A stretch of 64,000 bases of DNA from Enchytraeus crypticus (taxonomy: Eukaryota > Annelida > Clitellata > Enchytraeida > Enchytraeidae): NCBI GenBank assembly GCA_905160935.1, contig CAJHZI010000505.1, positions 207,501 through 271,500 on the forward strand, read 5' to 3'. Numbering within the stretch: the first letter of the stretch is position 1; every line of letters starts with the position of its first letter. Shown one piece after another: positions 1-11,921 of this stretch. A program made the translations under genes and the position numbers. The notes below the pieces were generated by a model, which was not told the origin of the DNA, searched no databases, and saw nothing but the letters and a program-made list of their open reading frames with translations.

Positions 1-151
1 TATATATATATATATATATATATTATACATATATATTATATAAGATAACATATATTATATATATAATATATATATATATGTATATATATTATATATATAA
101 TATATAGAGATGTATATATATTATATATATATATACATGTATATATATACA

Positions 152-185
<34 letters not shown>
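1..185. repeat. (TA)n microsatellite
   Basis: Nearly pure alternating TA with a few interruptions runs from the window edge to about 185. It can form hairpins and is a common assembly weak point. Confidence 0.95.
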
Positions 186-188
<3 letters not shown>

Positions 189-466
189 TGTATTAGCCTG
201 TGTTTGCTGGATTCTTCTGGAAAAGATATCCGTGACTGTTTTGTATTCATTAATTAAGACGGCACAACCTATCCAACGCGTCTAGCCACTTTTTGGGCAA
301 AAATGACATCAGTGACAATATTATTTTTCGTTATACTTGTATAGCCTATATTTCTCTGATAATTGTTTCTCCAACGCTCTAAGCCAGGTAAGCCAATATA
401 GCCAGTTACGCCATTTTTCAAAATGAATTACTCAGTGACAGCCCTATGCAGTGCAGTTTGGTAAAG

Positions 467-597
467 CAAAGCTGGTAAAGCTTATGTCAACGTCAGTTTC
501 CTCACTCGAAAGCGATGTCAGTGACCCCAGGATTTGAATCCCGCACATACTGATCCTCGGGCGAATATCTTACCGACATCGCCACTGGCTCCTGCCA
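467..597 (-). repeat. SINE family A copy (tRNA-derived)
   Basis: Read on the minus strand, it starts with GGAGCCAGTGGCGATGTCGG, an A-box-like block, followed by a B-box-like GGATTCAAATCC. It continues into the shared body with CTGACGTTGACAT and ends in the CTTTACCAGCTTT tail. The same sequence recurs at 2580, 3340, 29501, 48750 and 51296, which defines a dispersed tRNA-derived SINE. Confidence 0.75.
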
Positions 598-2074
598 GTT
601 GGGGTAGCATTCGATTGCGATTGTCGCCATGTTGTCTGTAAAAGTGTTGTCTGGATTGTGGTAAAGATTCATGTCCGGGCGAAGTCTGGTTCTTAACTAG
701 ATCGTTTAGATGCGTGACACGATATTATTTAGCGGAAACTATCGGCAGAGAAAAGGTCGTGGAACTTTAAAAATATGAACGAATCGGAGAGAGAATGTAA
801 AATGCGCAACAAATTCGTCTCGATATAACACAAAAGATTAAATGTCGAACATTTTGCCGATCCTTATAAAGTTTTAGGGTTAGAGTGTAGTCATACTTTC
901 ATATCATTCATTAATTCACAGAGAATTTTAGAAATTTGTATAAAAATACTAGATCTTGGAATGTTCGATATATTTAACATTATTCGATATGTTCAATATT
1001 TTCAAATCCAGCATGTAAGCTCAATGTGTTCTTTTATCTGAAGTTTTGTACATGGATTGTATCGTGGTTATTACCATATGAAACAAAAATCTATTCAGGA
1101 ATTTTGTTTTAATAGGAAATATTTAGATACTGTGTTTAATGTGAAAGAGTTTCTTGAAACGCCGTTCTATTGTTCTTTTCATAATGTTTTGATACTAGCA
1201 TGCTCTTTGTAAACAGCATATGGACGGAGCCCGCATGTGTCGTAAAATATGACTATGCAAAACATTGACGAAGGCTGTGGAAAATCATCTTAGTGCTGAA
1301 CAAGGTTTTCTCTAGCTCACAGTTATATAAGGTTTTCTCTAGCTAATAGTTATATATGTTTTTAATAAAGGTCCTTTTGATGTGATCAACGTGTTTATCT
1401 TTGCAGTCCCTCTCACTGAGCGTGTATACGGATTGTAAATAGGAAAAAAGTAAACGCATAGCTGCAAATGCAATATAGTATCGACTTAGTCGATCATTTT
1501 ACTATAATGTTTGCTATTATTATTATCCTTTTGACTATAATATGAGGATATAATTCTGACAACCAATTTTTTAATTTATTACAATTAAATTTTCAGCTTT
1601 ATAGAATATTTAGCAGGTCTTTCATTAAATCTTTAAGGCATATTTGTAATAACAAGGATTACGCAGAGCCAACCTTGAAGTTTGGTGTCCTTATTTCTGA
1701 ACTTAAGCGTTTAGTTCAGTTAGTCGCAGAATTATTCTATTATTATCTGGAGTCAATTATTGCTCAATTATCTGTTCATTAAAAATACTATTAATACTAT
1801 TCGCTAATTTGTGTTGTTATAAATTATTGTCTAGTCAAATATGCTAAAAGACTATTTATCAGAGCTAGCGTGTCTTGTATGTAGGTAGCCAAACATATTG
1901 ATAAAGATGTCTGTTAATTTTGTTTCCGTAGCTTTTGAGATTAACTTATAATAATATAATTTGTTTCTATTAACTCAAATCAAGGATTTTAGCATTTATC
2001 AGCAGTCTAATAGGCATTAGAAGTAGTGAAATAAACCTACGTCAGATAGACATATTTGCAAAAAATAGAATTGT

Positions 2075-2077
<3 letters not shown>

Positions 2078-2124
<47 letters not shown>

Positions 2125-2168
2125 AAGACAGAGGTAGAGTAATCTATTATATATATAGAGAGAGAGAG
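2078..2168. repeat. (GA)n microsatellite
   Basis: Two GA runs are separated by a short unique stretch. Such runs sit at the 3' ends of families B and C elsewhere, so this may be the tail of an eroded copy. Confidence 0.85.
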
Positions 2169-2278
2169 TGTTTTATTAGTTAGCTGATAACTGATTCTTC
2201 AGTCACTGCTAATTGCAATAGAATATTTTGGACGACTTGGCATATGGTGTACCTTTTTTAAGTTGGGCAACTCTTACT

Positions 2279-2285
2279 TTCTCTG

Positions 2286-2329
<44 letters not shown>

Positions 2330-2378
2330 TCTAACCCTCTCTATCTCTCTCTATCCCCCCTCTCTCTCTCTCTAACAC
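2279..2378. repeat. (CT)n microsatellite
   Basis: A CT-rich simple repeat with CTAT interruptions. No flanking element is recognisable. Confidence 0.85.
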
Positions 2379-2579
2379 TCTCTGTAGTTTAAATTTTTAG
2401 TTAGGAAATTCAAGTGGCATATAATATTTTAATTAGATTAACAGTTTTCTTCCACAATCTGTTAACTACTCATTCTCGTTCCCTATTTATTCATATGAGT
2501 TTTGTCATTTACGTAGGTACTGTCTTTACTTAGGTCTTTACGTAGGCAACTTTTTTCTTCATTCTTCTTGAAACATCTG

Positions 2580-2716
2580 GCTGGAGCCAGTGGCGATGTC
2601 GGTAAGATATTGGACCGCGGATCAGTATGTGCGGGGTTCAAATCCTGGGCTCACCCGTCACTGACATCGCTTTCGAGTGAGAAAACTGACACTAACATTA
2701 GCTTTACCAGTTTTTA
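2580..2716 (+). repeat. SINE family A copy (tRNA-derived)
   Basis: A near full-length copy. The A-box-like GTGGCGATGTCGG is followed by the B-box-like GGGTTCAAATCC at about 2634, then the body GTCACTGACATCGC and the ending ACATTAGCTTTACCAG. It closely matches the copies at 29501 and 48750. Confidence 0.8.
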
Positions 2717-2817
2717 TCATTTGTGGCACTTAGTTAAGCGTGCGTAACGTGAAACGCTTTAAAACCAAGTGTAACGTCTGCTTGCGTATCATAAAATATA
2801 CTGTCAGATACTTACTG

Positions 2818-2885
2818 GATGGGATTCGAACGGATGTTGTCCTCCTTGTCAGGCAAACGCGATACCAACTCCTCCATCTAACTCA
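2818..2885 (-). repeat. tRNA-like fragment (SINE head or tRNA pseudogene)
   Basis: On the minus strand there is a block like GGAGGAGTTGGTATCGCG, then GTTTGCCTGACAAGG, then GTTCGAATCCCATCC. These resemble the A box, anticodon arm and B box of a tRNA. The T-stem does not pair properly and no acceptor stem is seen, so it is not called a functional tRNA. Confidence 0.45.
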
Positions 2886-3339
2886 TACAAATGACTGATT
2901 TTCAACGACTGGTAGCATCAACCGCGCTATTATTCTGCTAGTAGACTTTATATGCTAATGAACTGTATGATCTTTGGACTGATTTTATGGACTTCGGAAT
3001 TTGCACTGTTTTGGACCTTCTTTTTGCTCGCCGGCTTGAATTTGGCTCAATAATGCTCGATATTGTCGCGGACGACACTAGCATTCTAATTGTTGCTATG
3101 TTATAGTACTGATTGACCAGTGTACTCCACTGGCTGTTAATTTCGCCGTAACCAATTTGGCATTCAGCTGAATTGTATGACTGACAAAGATCGATAAGAA
3201 GGTGTTTCTGAGGCGAGCAGGGGAAGAGCGATACACAGTCGAGCTCATCACTGGTGTCGAAGCCTCTGTAGGGGAACAGCGATACTATCTTGGGAGTGTA
3301 TTTTCATTAATCAATTAATCAGATGATCTGACACTTTAA

Positions 3340-3468
3340 AGGCTAAAATCAAGGTTAACGTCACTTCTCTGTCTAGATAGCATGTCAGTAACAGGTAGCG
3401 CTGAATTTGAACCCTGCGCTTACTGATATACTACAGTTGGACAACATACCGAAATGCTACTGACTCAG
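3340..3468 (-). repeat. Diverged SINE family A copy
   Basis: The minus strand contains recognisable blocks of family A: GGTTCAAATTC-like B box, a CTGACATGC block and a GTGACGTTAACCTTGATTTT-like end. It is clearly more mutated than the other copies. Confidence 0.5.
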
Positions 3469-4126
3469 CCGTAATAATACATAATTAAGTATAGTTATTA
3501 TCTTTGTCTTGATAATACTGTATAAATGGAGAAAATGGCACTGTCTTGCCGGACCAGTATCCGGTTTGTCACAACGTCTGCAAATCTTGTACTTACTTAA
3601 ACAGTCAGTCAGTATGTTTTGAAAATCTAGAAAAGAGTTGTAACCATTTTTTACATTTTTGCATCTTATGTTGAATGGAATTTAGGGACCCGTAGAAATT
3701 TTCTTCTCAATACCCCCAGTTTGTTATTGCGCTATACGCCTAATCGCCCCCAGCATCATATGCAGCTGCCAGATTGCTGTGTCATTGCTTCATCGTAGTA
3801 GCAACGCTTGCTTGAAAGAATTTCTTAATAATTTGGTAGAAAAAGTATTATACTGATGGATACTTTATGTCAAATTTACACATATATTTATTCAGAGCTA
3901 CAATAAGGTTGTAGCAATCATGTTAGTTTCGGTATCAATGTGCGCGACATGTACTAACAGCTCAGCAGCTCTAGCCGCCTCGCTCGGACAGCTAACTCTG
4001 CTGCTTAATCCCAAGCAGCACCTGGCAGCTGAAATAAATCTCTGCAATGCAAATAGTACCAGCAGTACGGCAAGATTATTAAATACTTATCATCAGTAAG
4101 AATATATTAATACGGTTTATTTGGTA

Positions 4127-4175
4127 AAATGGCCGATCCTAGTTAATCTGGGATTCAATGGAAAATAATGATGAT
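4127..4175 (+). repeat. Short LINE family E 3' tail
   Basis: TGGCCGATCCTAGTTAATCT, GGGATTCAATGGAAAATAAT and GATGATAG correspond to the CCGACCCTAGTTAAACTGGG end and (GAT)n tail of family E. Confidence 0.45.
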
Positions 4176-4610
4176 AGTTTATTTTGTAAGATATTTTAAA
4201 TCTCTCTATTTTGTTCTATTTTTTCACATTATTTCGTTTTTTCAGAGTCGCGCCGCTTGGTCTTGTAGCTTATTCATGTTTGTCTTCACTTCTCTACTCT
4301 TTTCACTTTCTCGTAGTGGTTTTATTGTATGCATCTTCGTAACTCATCTTCTTCATTAGTTGTGATGAAGAATGAATATACAATTAAATAATCATTAAAA
4401 AGTTTATTTCAGAATCAAAATACGAACTTTGAAACCAATTTTGACATCGCAACGTCAACTAATAATTTGAGCCTCTGATTTATGAATCCAATATCTACTA
4501 ATCATATTCAAGCCTTTCCCGAGATATGCTATGTGACTTAACTGTGTAGTATCAGAGATTTGATGCTTTTATCTGCTGTGAATCCCGTGCCACAACTATG
4601 ACAAATATGT

Positions 4611-4724
4611 TGTCACAACTGTGACAACTGAGCTGTCACGATTGTGACAACTGAGCTGTCACGATTGTGACAACTGAGCTGTCACGATTGTGACAACTGA
4701 GCTGTCACGATTGTGACAGGGCAG
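4611..4724. repeat. 23-bp minisatellite with palindromic core
   Basis: Between four and five tandem units start at about 4611, 4634, 4657, 4680 and 4703, a constant 23-bp step. Each unit contains TGTCAC-GATT-GTGACA, a 6-bp inverted repeat around a 4-nt loop. The array can therefore form a row of small hairpins. Confidence 0.9.
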
Positions 4725-4840
4725 CAGCATTGCATCTCATGCTGGTTAGTCCTCCGAGGCCGCTCAGCCGTTCATTCACCTGAGCTTCCAAGCGTACATT
4801 GTGTAGCATCTGCTTTGTCGCATCATTCTAACTCTACTAC

Positions 4841-5013
4841 AGTGACTCTCGTAGCTCTATCACTGATTCTCTCGTAGCTCTATCACTGATTCTCTCGTTG
4901 TTTTATCGCTGATTCTCTCGTAGCTCTATCACTGATTCTCTCGTAACTCTATCACAGATTCTCTCGTGGCTTTATCACAGATTCTCTCAATCACTGATTC
5001 GCTCGTGGCTCTA
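4841..5013. repeat. Second 23-bp minisatellite
   Basis: About seven imperfect units of the type CTCGTAGCTCTATCACTGAT, again with a 23-bp step (for example 4851 to 4874). The sequence is unrelated to the palindromic array 120 bp upstream although the period is the same. Confidence 0.85.
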
Positions 5014-6616
5014 TCATATATAGAACTAAATATATTTCTGTTTTCACTCAACTGTCACGGTATTTAACAAGATTCCACCCAGTTGATGCCATCACAAGGT
5101 TTCTGCTTTTGTTAATCTTCTATGTGGTTTTTTATCTTTGTGTTAATTTAGAGGCCGTAATCGTTTTCAATATTATTCTTCAATTATTGCCTAGTTACCT
5201 CTTACAAAACCACTTTAAAGAGTTGGTCTATTTACGGTGGTACCAAAATAATACGGAAGCTGTTCAGATTGCCTTATACCTGTATTAGTCCTATTCGCTA
5301 TATATTTGTGATCTCCCTTGGACGATGATAATGTTATTCTGGTATCTGCCGTTACGGGCACTCATTTATGGTCAGTATTTAATATCAACACATGTTCCTA
5401 ATGCCTAACACGTCGTTACCGTACCTGACATTAACGACTTGTCTTTAGTATTATGCTTAGAAAATGCAATGTTCTTTGATGTATATATACATGTCTTTCT
5501 CTTTCGATGCATATTGCCTAAATATTTGCCTTAGTGAACGCTTAACTCACTATCAGCCCGGAGTACGTTTCATATGTCCAGTGTTGGTCTATTCGTCGTG
5601 AAAGCCGAGGGTCACAGGTCCCGCCCTACTTTGGGTCACGGAGCCATTTCTCCGATCAGATTTTATTTCCCCATTATGGTCAACACAGACTGACCGAACC
5701 TTCTATTTTAAAGGAACATCTGATATTGAAATTATCCTCTTTTCTACTTTTTATTTTCTCTCTTTCATTTCACGTTACATGGTTTGTTGTAATTTTATTG
5801 ACATATGTTGTGTTTCATCAATCTCTTAATCCTTTGTGAAACATTAAAGTGGTAGCTCGAACGAACATTTACTTGGTTAATCTATCAGTCGTTGATTTAA
5901 CACCAAGCTGGGCCGTATTCGATGATAAATCAGCAAAATATTGTTATGCATATGATTTTAAATTCTGTAGTAGAAGGATGTTACGACTAGGTAGATTAAT
6001 ATTCTATTATTACAGAATACTATTCTACATACACGTATAGATGTATATTTCTATAAGGTAATGTTTATGATAGATTGCGACTTGTGTTATGCTTTACAAG
6101 CAGCCAATTGCCTTTAAATTGTAGTACTCATTGATTATACTGTTGTTTTATTAGAATGCATAGATTTGGCTTTTGAACGTAAGGTGGTTTGAAATATAAA
6201 CTAATTCAGCCATGTCTCGCATATAACCATTTGTCTACTGTTGGTTATTTCTGAAAACACGGCTCCATGTAGGACACCGAACTACTTAAAAGTTGGAGAG
6301 TTAGGTTGCGCAGCCATCGATACCATAACCATAAATGTGGCATCGTTACTCACTTAGTCTAGAATATGAGCCCATTTAATTAGCATTAGTTATTTAGAAA
6401 GTTAGAGCATATGGCGTTGACGCCTTAGCGACAAAGTGAAACATTATTGTCCACCGATATATATCTAGTTTAGTCGCCTCTTATTAATTGGTACGGTTAC
6501 TTCTACTTTCAATTGTCAACTTCGTCGAACTTATTCAGAATCATTTACGTGCTATTTTCGTTATCATTCTTGAAAAGATTGATCGTTGGAAAAATCTGTC
6601 TGCAATCGTAGCTGCC

Positions 6617-6719
6617 AGCCACTGCGAGCAGCTGCTGCTGCAGCAACTATAACACTGCAGCAGCTGCTAGATGCTGCGGCAGCAGCAACAACGCTGCAGC
6701 AGCTACATCGTCTGCAGCC
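6617..6719. repeat. GCA/CTG triplet-rich cluster
   Basis: Imperfect GCAGCTGCTGCTGCAGC-type sequence containing repeated GCAGCTGC palindromes. In one frame it would read as alanine and glutamine/leucine runs, but there is no surrounding coding evidence. Confidence 0.6.
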
Positions 6720-7180
6720 GAGTAAGAGAGGATTTATAGTTGCGAGCATTGTTGACCAAGCGCATCGCCAGTGTATAGAATTCTGAGCTGTGTTGAATTG
6801 CATAGGTCGCGTTATTGCATCGATTACGTATTATAATTGTATGGTTGCTTCCATTGTTGTTTGCGCAGCCTTAGTTTAGGAGAGATTTCGTACATTATCG
6901 TTGAAATCTTATTGTCTGGTAGTCATGTCATGTTCTCAGTTATAATCAAAAATAATTTACAAATTTTCTTTATTTCAACAATATTGTGATAGTCGTCAAA
7001 TTCCTATTAACCGTAAATCACATACTTCAATGTTAATAAGCATAAAGATTAGTATTCTTTACTTTCCGTTTCGATCTTTAACATCTCATCATTATCATCA
7101 TTATTTGGCCTCTTTGGCCTGTACTACCCGTCAAGTTGTTGTCTATCTGTGAGCTACTTTATTGTCCCCACCTGAGCCTA

Positions 7181-7256
7181 ATGCAGCAGCTGCTTGCTGA
7201 GCCGCAGCTGCTGAGCTGCTGTGACAGGAGCTGCTGCTTCACTCGCAGCCATCGAG
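7181..7256. repeat. GCA/CTG triplet-rich cluster
   Basis: A second cluster of GCAGCTGC palindromes and GCTGCTG runs, about 500 bp from the first. A duplicated TTGCTAGGATCAGAGTTGTT block follows at 7468-7517. Confidence 0.55.
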
Positions 7257-8189
7257 CTGACGTGTTTCAGTTGTAACTGGCAGACATACAGATCTAGGGA
7301 CTTCCTACTCCTATCTACTCCTCTAGTATATGCCTCACTAAATTTACAGTTAAAGCAGTCGCTCATTTTAGTGCAATTATTTTCTACTCTGTCGACGGCA
7401 GATAGTGCCTTCAGTTTGATCTTTCTTGAATTGTCTTCACCTGATTGCTGTTGCCGTATTGAAGCTGTTGCTAGGATCAGAGTTGTTGCTGTTGCTAGGA
7501 TCAGAGTTGTTGTTGTTCTGCTGTGGACGTTCAGTTCTTGCTATTGCCATTGACTTGGCTAGCTGCAACCAACTTGCTGAATGCTGTACTTCATTCATTA
7601 AAGCATTTTCCATTATCGGACTCCATACGGGTCAGTTAGTTTAACGATATAGGCGCAGAAGTGAAAATCGCACTAGAGAATAGTTTTAATCGCGTAGCGT
7701 GCAGTTTGCGCACCGGAAGGGAACGAGTAAGTTTAATGTTTAGTTGCCAAGGATTGAAATTGAATTTAGCATATCCAGTCGAACGAATCCGTCATTAGTT
7801 AATTATTAATAGACTTTTTCTAAGGATATTGAAGTGTCTTCAGGATTATCATTTTTGTTGATGGATTATCGAAATACTACTTAAAATATGTAGAGGTAGA
7901 AAATTAAAAATCGTTTCTGTCCCTAATAAAGTCATTTACAGATTCTTATTGTTAATTTAACTCGGTTGCTAGATAGAAACTGGGCAAGAGATTCCAAATT
8001 TCTGCAAAATTGACGAAATATATTTAGTTAAATATTAGTATTTACTTGTGGCATAGCCAGTAATTATTTCATGGGGTGGCGGCTTAAAATGATTGGGGGA
8101 ATAGACCAACCGTTAACTGCACTTGTCGTAAGAGACGACGAAGTATAGATTGGGAAGACAACAGGAACTTAAAGGCAATATTATCACTA

Positions 8190-8358
8190 GCTATTGGCTA
8201 CATAAGATACGGGTTAGGAATAGCCTTTTATGAAGGGATTAACTGATTGAAATACGAAGTGCTCTATATGAAGCGTGAAAGCAGACTGGAGAATATGAAT
8301 ATGTAGCACGAACCAGCCGCTTGGCAGAACACTATAGAGAGAGAGAGAGAGAGAGAGA
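8190..8358 (+). repeat. Family C short element with (GA)n tail
   Basis: Carries the family C body (GAAGGGATTAAC, then AAGCGTGAAAGCAGACT) and a degraded terminal hairpin CCGCTTGGCAG, followed by ACACTATAGAGAGAG and a (GA)n tail. Confidence 0.65.
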
Positions 8359-8561
8359 TTAGATGCATTAAGCAACATCTTGAAATCCAATCAGCATTAA
8401 TTGGAAAGTAGCTAAAGTAAAACTATTCCTACATATATGTTAAGCAAGTAAAAGTAGGGTAAGTTAAAAATAGGTATTAATAGGTATTTAATGCTGTATT
8501 GTTTCCCCTTGAAGTAACTAATGACTAATGTACTGTAATATACATAACGTAACACTACTGC

Positions 8562-8750
8562 GGAAAACCACCTCAGAAGCCACATTATTCCCAGGCTATA
8601 GGCTACATCAAGATGTGGATAGGGCATAGTCATTTGTGAAGGGATTAACACGTTAATCGATGGTGTGCACTTTATTGAGCCTGAAAAGCAACATGTGAGT
8701 AGGAATGTGTACCTTGGACCTGCCGCTTGGCAGAACACTAAGAGAGAGAG
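8562..8750 (+). repeat. Family C short element
   Basis: Starts with AAAACCACCTCAGAAGCC, continues through CCCAGGCTATAGGCTACAT and GAAGGGATTAAC, and ends with the CTGCC-GCTT-GGCAG hairpin and AACACTAAGAGAGAG. A 118-codon open frame on the minus strand overlaps it and is not taken as a gene. Confidence 0.75.
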
Positions 8751-9039
8751 AACACTGCAGCCCATCAAAAGAAGAGTCCTTATGAAGTGTTCTAACGATA
8801 ACCCTGCGGTAGCATTACTTAATCTGATATATTATTAAAAGTTTTATAAATCTACAGTTTATATTTTGACAAATTAAAAATTTACTTATGGTTGAGCTAA
8901 GCATTAGGTTTAAGGAGAAGGTTAAAGGTTAGGTTAGGTAAGAGATATCTGCTAATTTTCATACTCATTGTACACTATGACAATTATTCTAATTATATAA
9001 ATTATTTTAATTTCAAAACCTCTACTACTGGATTAGCTA

Positions 9040-9560
9040 TATCGGCTGAAAGCTGCGATGGGAAATGTGAGTTTGTAATATGCAGTCGGATTGCACTAGC
9101 TAAAATGGCCTTCGGTAATAGGAAAGAACTTCTAACAAAAAGTCTAAAGAAGGACTCAGAGATAAAGATAGTGAAAACCTTGGTTTGGACCACGCTATTA
9201 TATGAATGTGAAATACGGACCTTAAAAAAGAAAGATAAAGGAAACTAGACGCATTGGAGATGTGAATTTGGAGAAGAATGGAGTGGATTAGCTGGACTCA
9301 AAAGGTTACAAATGAGAGAGTTCTGGAGAGAGTTTGTAAAGATAGACAGTTGATGAATGTATTAAGAAATAGGAAGAAGAGTTGGATAGGACACATTTTA
9401 AGGGGGAATGTCTATTAAAAGAGGTCATAGAAGGTAGAATGGACGGAAATATAGGCAGAGGCAGGCCGAGATTTGGTATGTTAGATGATTTAAGGACCCA
9501 CTCATACGTGGACATGAAGAGGAAAGCGGAAGACAGAGAATAGTCCAGGCTCTATGTACC
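9040..9560 (+). pseudogene. Decayed LINE family B, reverse transcriptase C-terminus
   Basis: The translated pieces match the better copy at 38225-38700: KIVKTLVWTTLLYECE, then after a break GRMDGNIGRGRPRFGMLDDL and HSYVDMKRKAEDRE. Several frameshifts and stops are present. It is the 3' end of a non-LTR retrotransposon ORF that can no longer code. Confidence 0.7.
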
Positions 9561-9982
9561 ATAAGAATGTAGATTTCTGCTATGAACATACGTGAATAAC
9601 AGTAAATACTATATATTCGCCTGCATAATAAACATGTAGATCATGCAAATTAGCATTTTAAAGTTTACCTGAAGCTGTTGGATATTACAGACGGATATTT
9701 TGAATCTTAGCGTCATATCAGATACTAGGATAAATTATTGAAATATTTTCTAAATTTTTTTATTGCATTAAATTAATCGAAAGGAAAGGCTTCGTTAAAA
9801 TTCGAAGTAATATTTAATAATGGAATATTCATTGCTTAGCTACGCTGCTTGTAATCTTCATAATCTAATACGAAGAAAGCAAGGATTGATTATTTGCATT
9901 AAAATGATTGTTTCTCTTCTCGTCGACTGGTCTGACATGAACTAGAATACAATTACCGCGTGACTGATAACGCGCGGTGAAT

Positions 9983-10012
9983 ATGGCGATAAGGTTACTA
10001 CTAGATGGGTAA
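9983..10012 (+). promoter_or_regulatory. Upstream ORF overlapping the unc-13 start codon
   Basis: An ATG at 9983 with A at -3 and G at +4 opens a 9-codon frame ending in TAA at 10010-10012. It overlaps the proposed unc-13 ATG at 10005 in another frame. The unc-13 ATG has T at -3, a weaker context. If 10005 is the real start, this small frame would be expected to lower initiation there. It matters only if the transcript begins upstream of 9983. Confidence 0.4.
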
Positions 10013-11921
10013 TGCTATTGGTCTTCTAACTCCCGGCATGTTTTCTACTACGACATTCGGTGAGATGACAGGACTGCATTTCCTCAACCGGGCAGCTCGA
10101 CGCCGAGCTGGGACCAATACCTCGGAAGACGTCTCTTTCGGCCAGTCGCGGGTTGATCTTAGAGCCGTCGCCAATCAGGATTCCCTGGATCACGCCGAGG
10201 GATCGAAATTTGCGACGCTGACGAGAGTAGGGCGTCGATTGCGTCATTCCAGTTCCATGAACGTCATGGCGACGTATGAAGATAAAAGATACCAATCCGT
10301 TCCATTCGAGATGGACGTGGAGGATAAACAAGGCTATCCGATGGATATGATCCTGAAGCAGATCTCTGAGGAAGTTAAGACAGCCTACCAGCGAGATCTC
10401 AAACGTAGCGAGGTGGATCTGATCCACGGTGGTCATTGCAATACCGCCAATGGGACAGACATTCTTCAGAGAACATCCAGAAAGATAGGCAAATCCAGTG
10501 TAAGTCTCTGCGACCTTTCCTATGACCCGGACGCTCGGTGTAGTGTCCGACGAGCTTACTGTATCGAGCGGCGAAAGAAGATCGGACGCGATGGGTCTAC
10601 AAACGAATTCTCCTCCAATAATAACGCCATCTTGGCTTCTGATTGTGAGTATGAAATTGAATTTGGTCCAGCTATGCCAGATTGCGGGAAACGAAAAAAG
10701 ACGTCTGAGTCGATGTCAAGTCGACTGAACGACGGCGGGATTGATGCTGGGTGGAGTGCAGCCCGTCGAAAGCTCGTTAAGCAGCAATCAGGCACCGAGG
10801 TCACTGACCCTGTCGATGTGTTCACCGCCATTAGACTCTACACTAGCCGTCGATCAGACTTAGAGATAGACAAGCTTGAAAACGATAGAACTGACGATAC
10901 GGTCCAAAATTCGACAAACCTAGCTGATTCTGAAAGTCCGCATGAAGACAATTCTCGCTTAAGCTTTGATCAGAGCATTCGAACAGTTGACAGCGGGCAC
11001 GACGAAGGTCAGATGGCTTCCCCTGGCTCTGCGGCCGAATCCTTTCCAGGACGGACCTCCAGTACGGCTTGCTCGCGCAGGACTAGCAGAGTATCCTCCA
11101 CTGAATGTCCCGGTGAACTGAACTCCCGCCAGACTGGCCAAACTACTTTCGGCTGCACCCGACAAGGCAGTAGAGTCAGATTTAACAATAATAACAAAGA
11201 ACTGAGCGAAGACGGTTCGTGTTTACCTTCGTCTCAAGACTCTGGTGATCGCCTTCAAGCTCAGACGCTCAGTCGGAATTCTAGCGGTTCGCATCGAAGC
11301 AACAGCCAGGAATCGTGGTCATCCGGTGAAGGCAAGCGAGCGCCGTTAAACGATCCTTCCACCCCGGCTGGATCAGGGACGTTCCAGACGCATGCCACAA
11401 TCGAACCGGTGCCCTCTTCGACAGATCTCAGCTCACCTTGTGATACTTCAACTGCTGCATTGCCTTCCAAAGATCCAACGTGCGAATCTCTCAATACAAC
11501 ATCTTCTCTGACCATCGATGCTCCGCCCGTACAGTTCGACCAGCCGTTCGGCGGATTTGAGAATTTCGCTCAAGATTTTGATCGTCTGGTTGACAAGCCG
11601 GACATTGATACGAACGTCCTGCAAGACTTGTTAGAGATCGATGCTCAAGAACTGAAACCGGCTTACGTTAAGCCTAAGCGTGGGGGGTCGCCTAGACCCG
11701 ACCGAAGAGCTCGGTTTAAGCAGATAATTGGTCGGGTCGTCGAGGAAAATGCCGCGAGACGGTACGACTCGCAATGTGAACGCTACGGACTTGGTGCTGG
11801 TGAACAAGCTGGTGGTAAATCCAGTGTTATCGCTGTGTATAATCCCGAAACCGGTGTGGTGGAAAATCGGCTAGCTGGTCCAGAAACCAGCAGACACATT
11901 TCTGGAACCAATAGCAGTCAG
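10005..11921 (+). CDS. unc-13: unc-13 exon 1: long disordered N-terminal region
   Basis: Encodes residues 1-639 in one exon, much more GC-rich than its surroundings. A TAG directly precedes the ATG in frame, so this frame cannot extend upstream except by splicing at that TAG. The protein is rich in Ser, Thr, Arg, Asp and Glu with no recognised globular domain. Basic and Ser-rich blocks dominate, and an acidic/hydrophobic stretch near residues 525-550 (FENFAQDFDRL, VLQDLLEIDAQEL) precedes a basic KPKRGG segment. C2A is absent. The exon ends AGTCAG|GTAGAG in phase 0. The frame stays open to 12140, but that tail is hydrophobic, AT-rich intron sequence. Linkage to unc-13 rests on phase, strand and spacing, because N-terminal regions of this family are poorly conserved. 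Confidence 0.8.

Larger units (their letters stand above)
1..10004. other. Upstream region without a recognised gene
   Basis: I see no conserved coding region here. The segment holds (TA)n, (GA)n and (CT)n microsatellites, SINE family A copies, a tRNA-like fragment near 2818, two 23-bp minisatellites at 4611-5013, GCA/CTG-rich clusters at 6617-6719 and 7181-7256, family C copies at 8190-8750 and a decayed LINE 3' end at 9040-9560. It is either 5' flanking DNA of unc-13 or an intron of a longer isoform. Open frames of 60-118 codons here overlap repeats or have no family signal. Confidence 0.6.

Noticed and set aside
2818..2885. Functional tRNA gene
   Set aside because: A- and B-box-like blocks are present but the T-stem and acceptor stem do not pair.
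8412..8768. 118-codon minus-strand frame
   Set aside because: It lies mostly over a family C repeat copy in antisense and has no family similarity.
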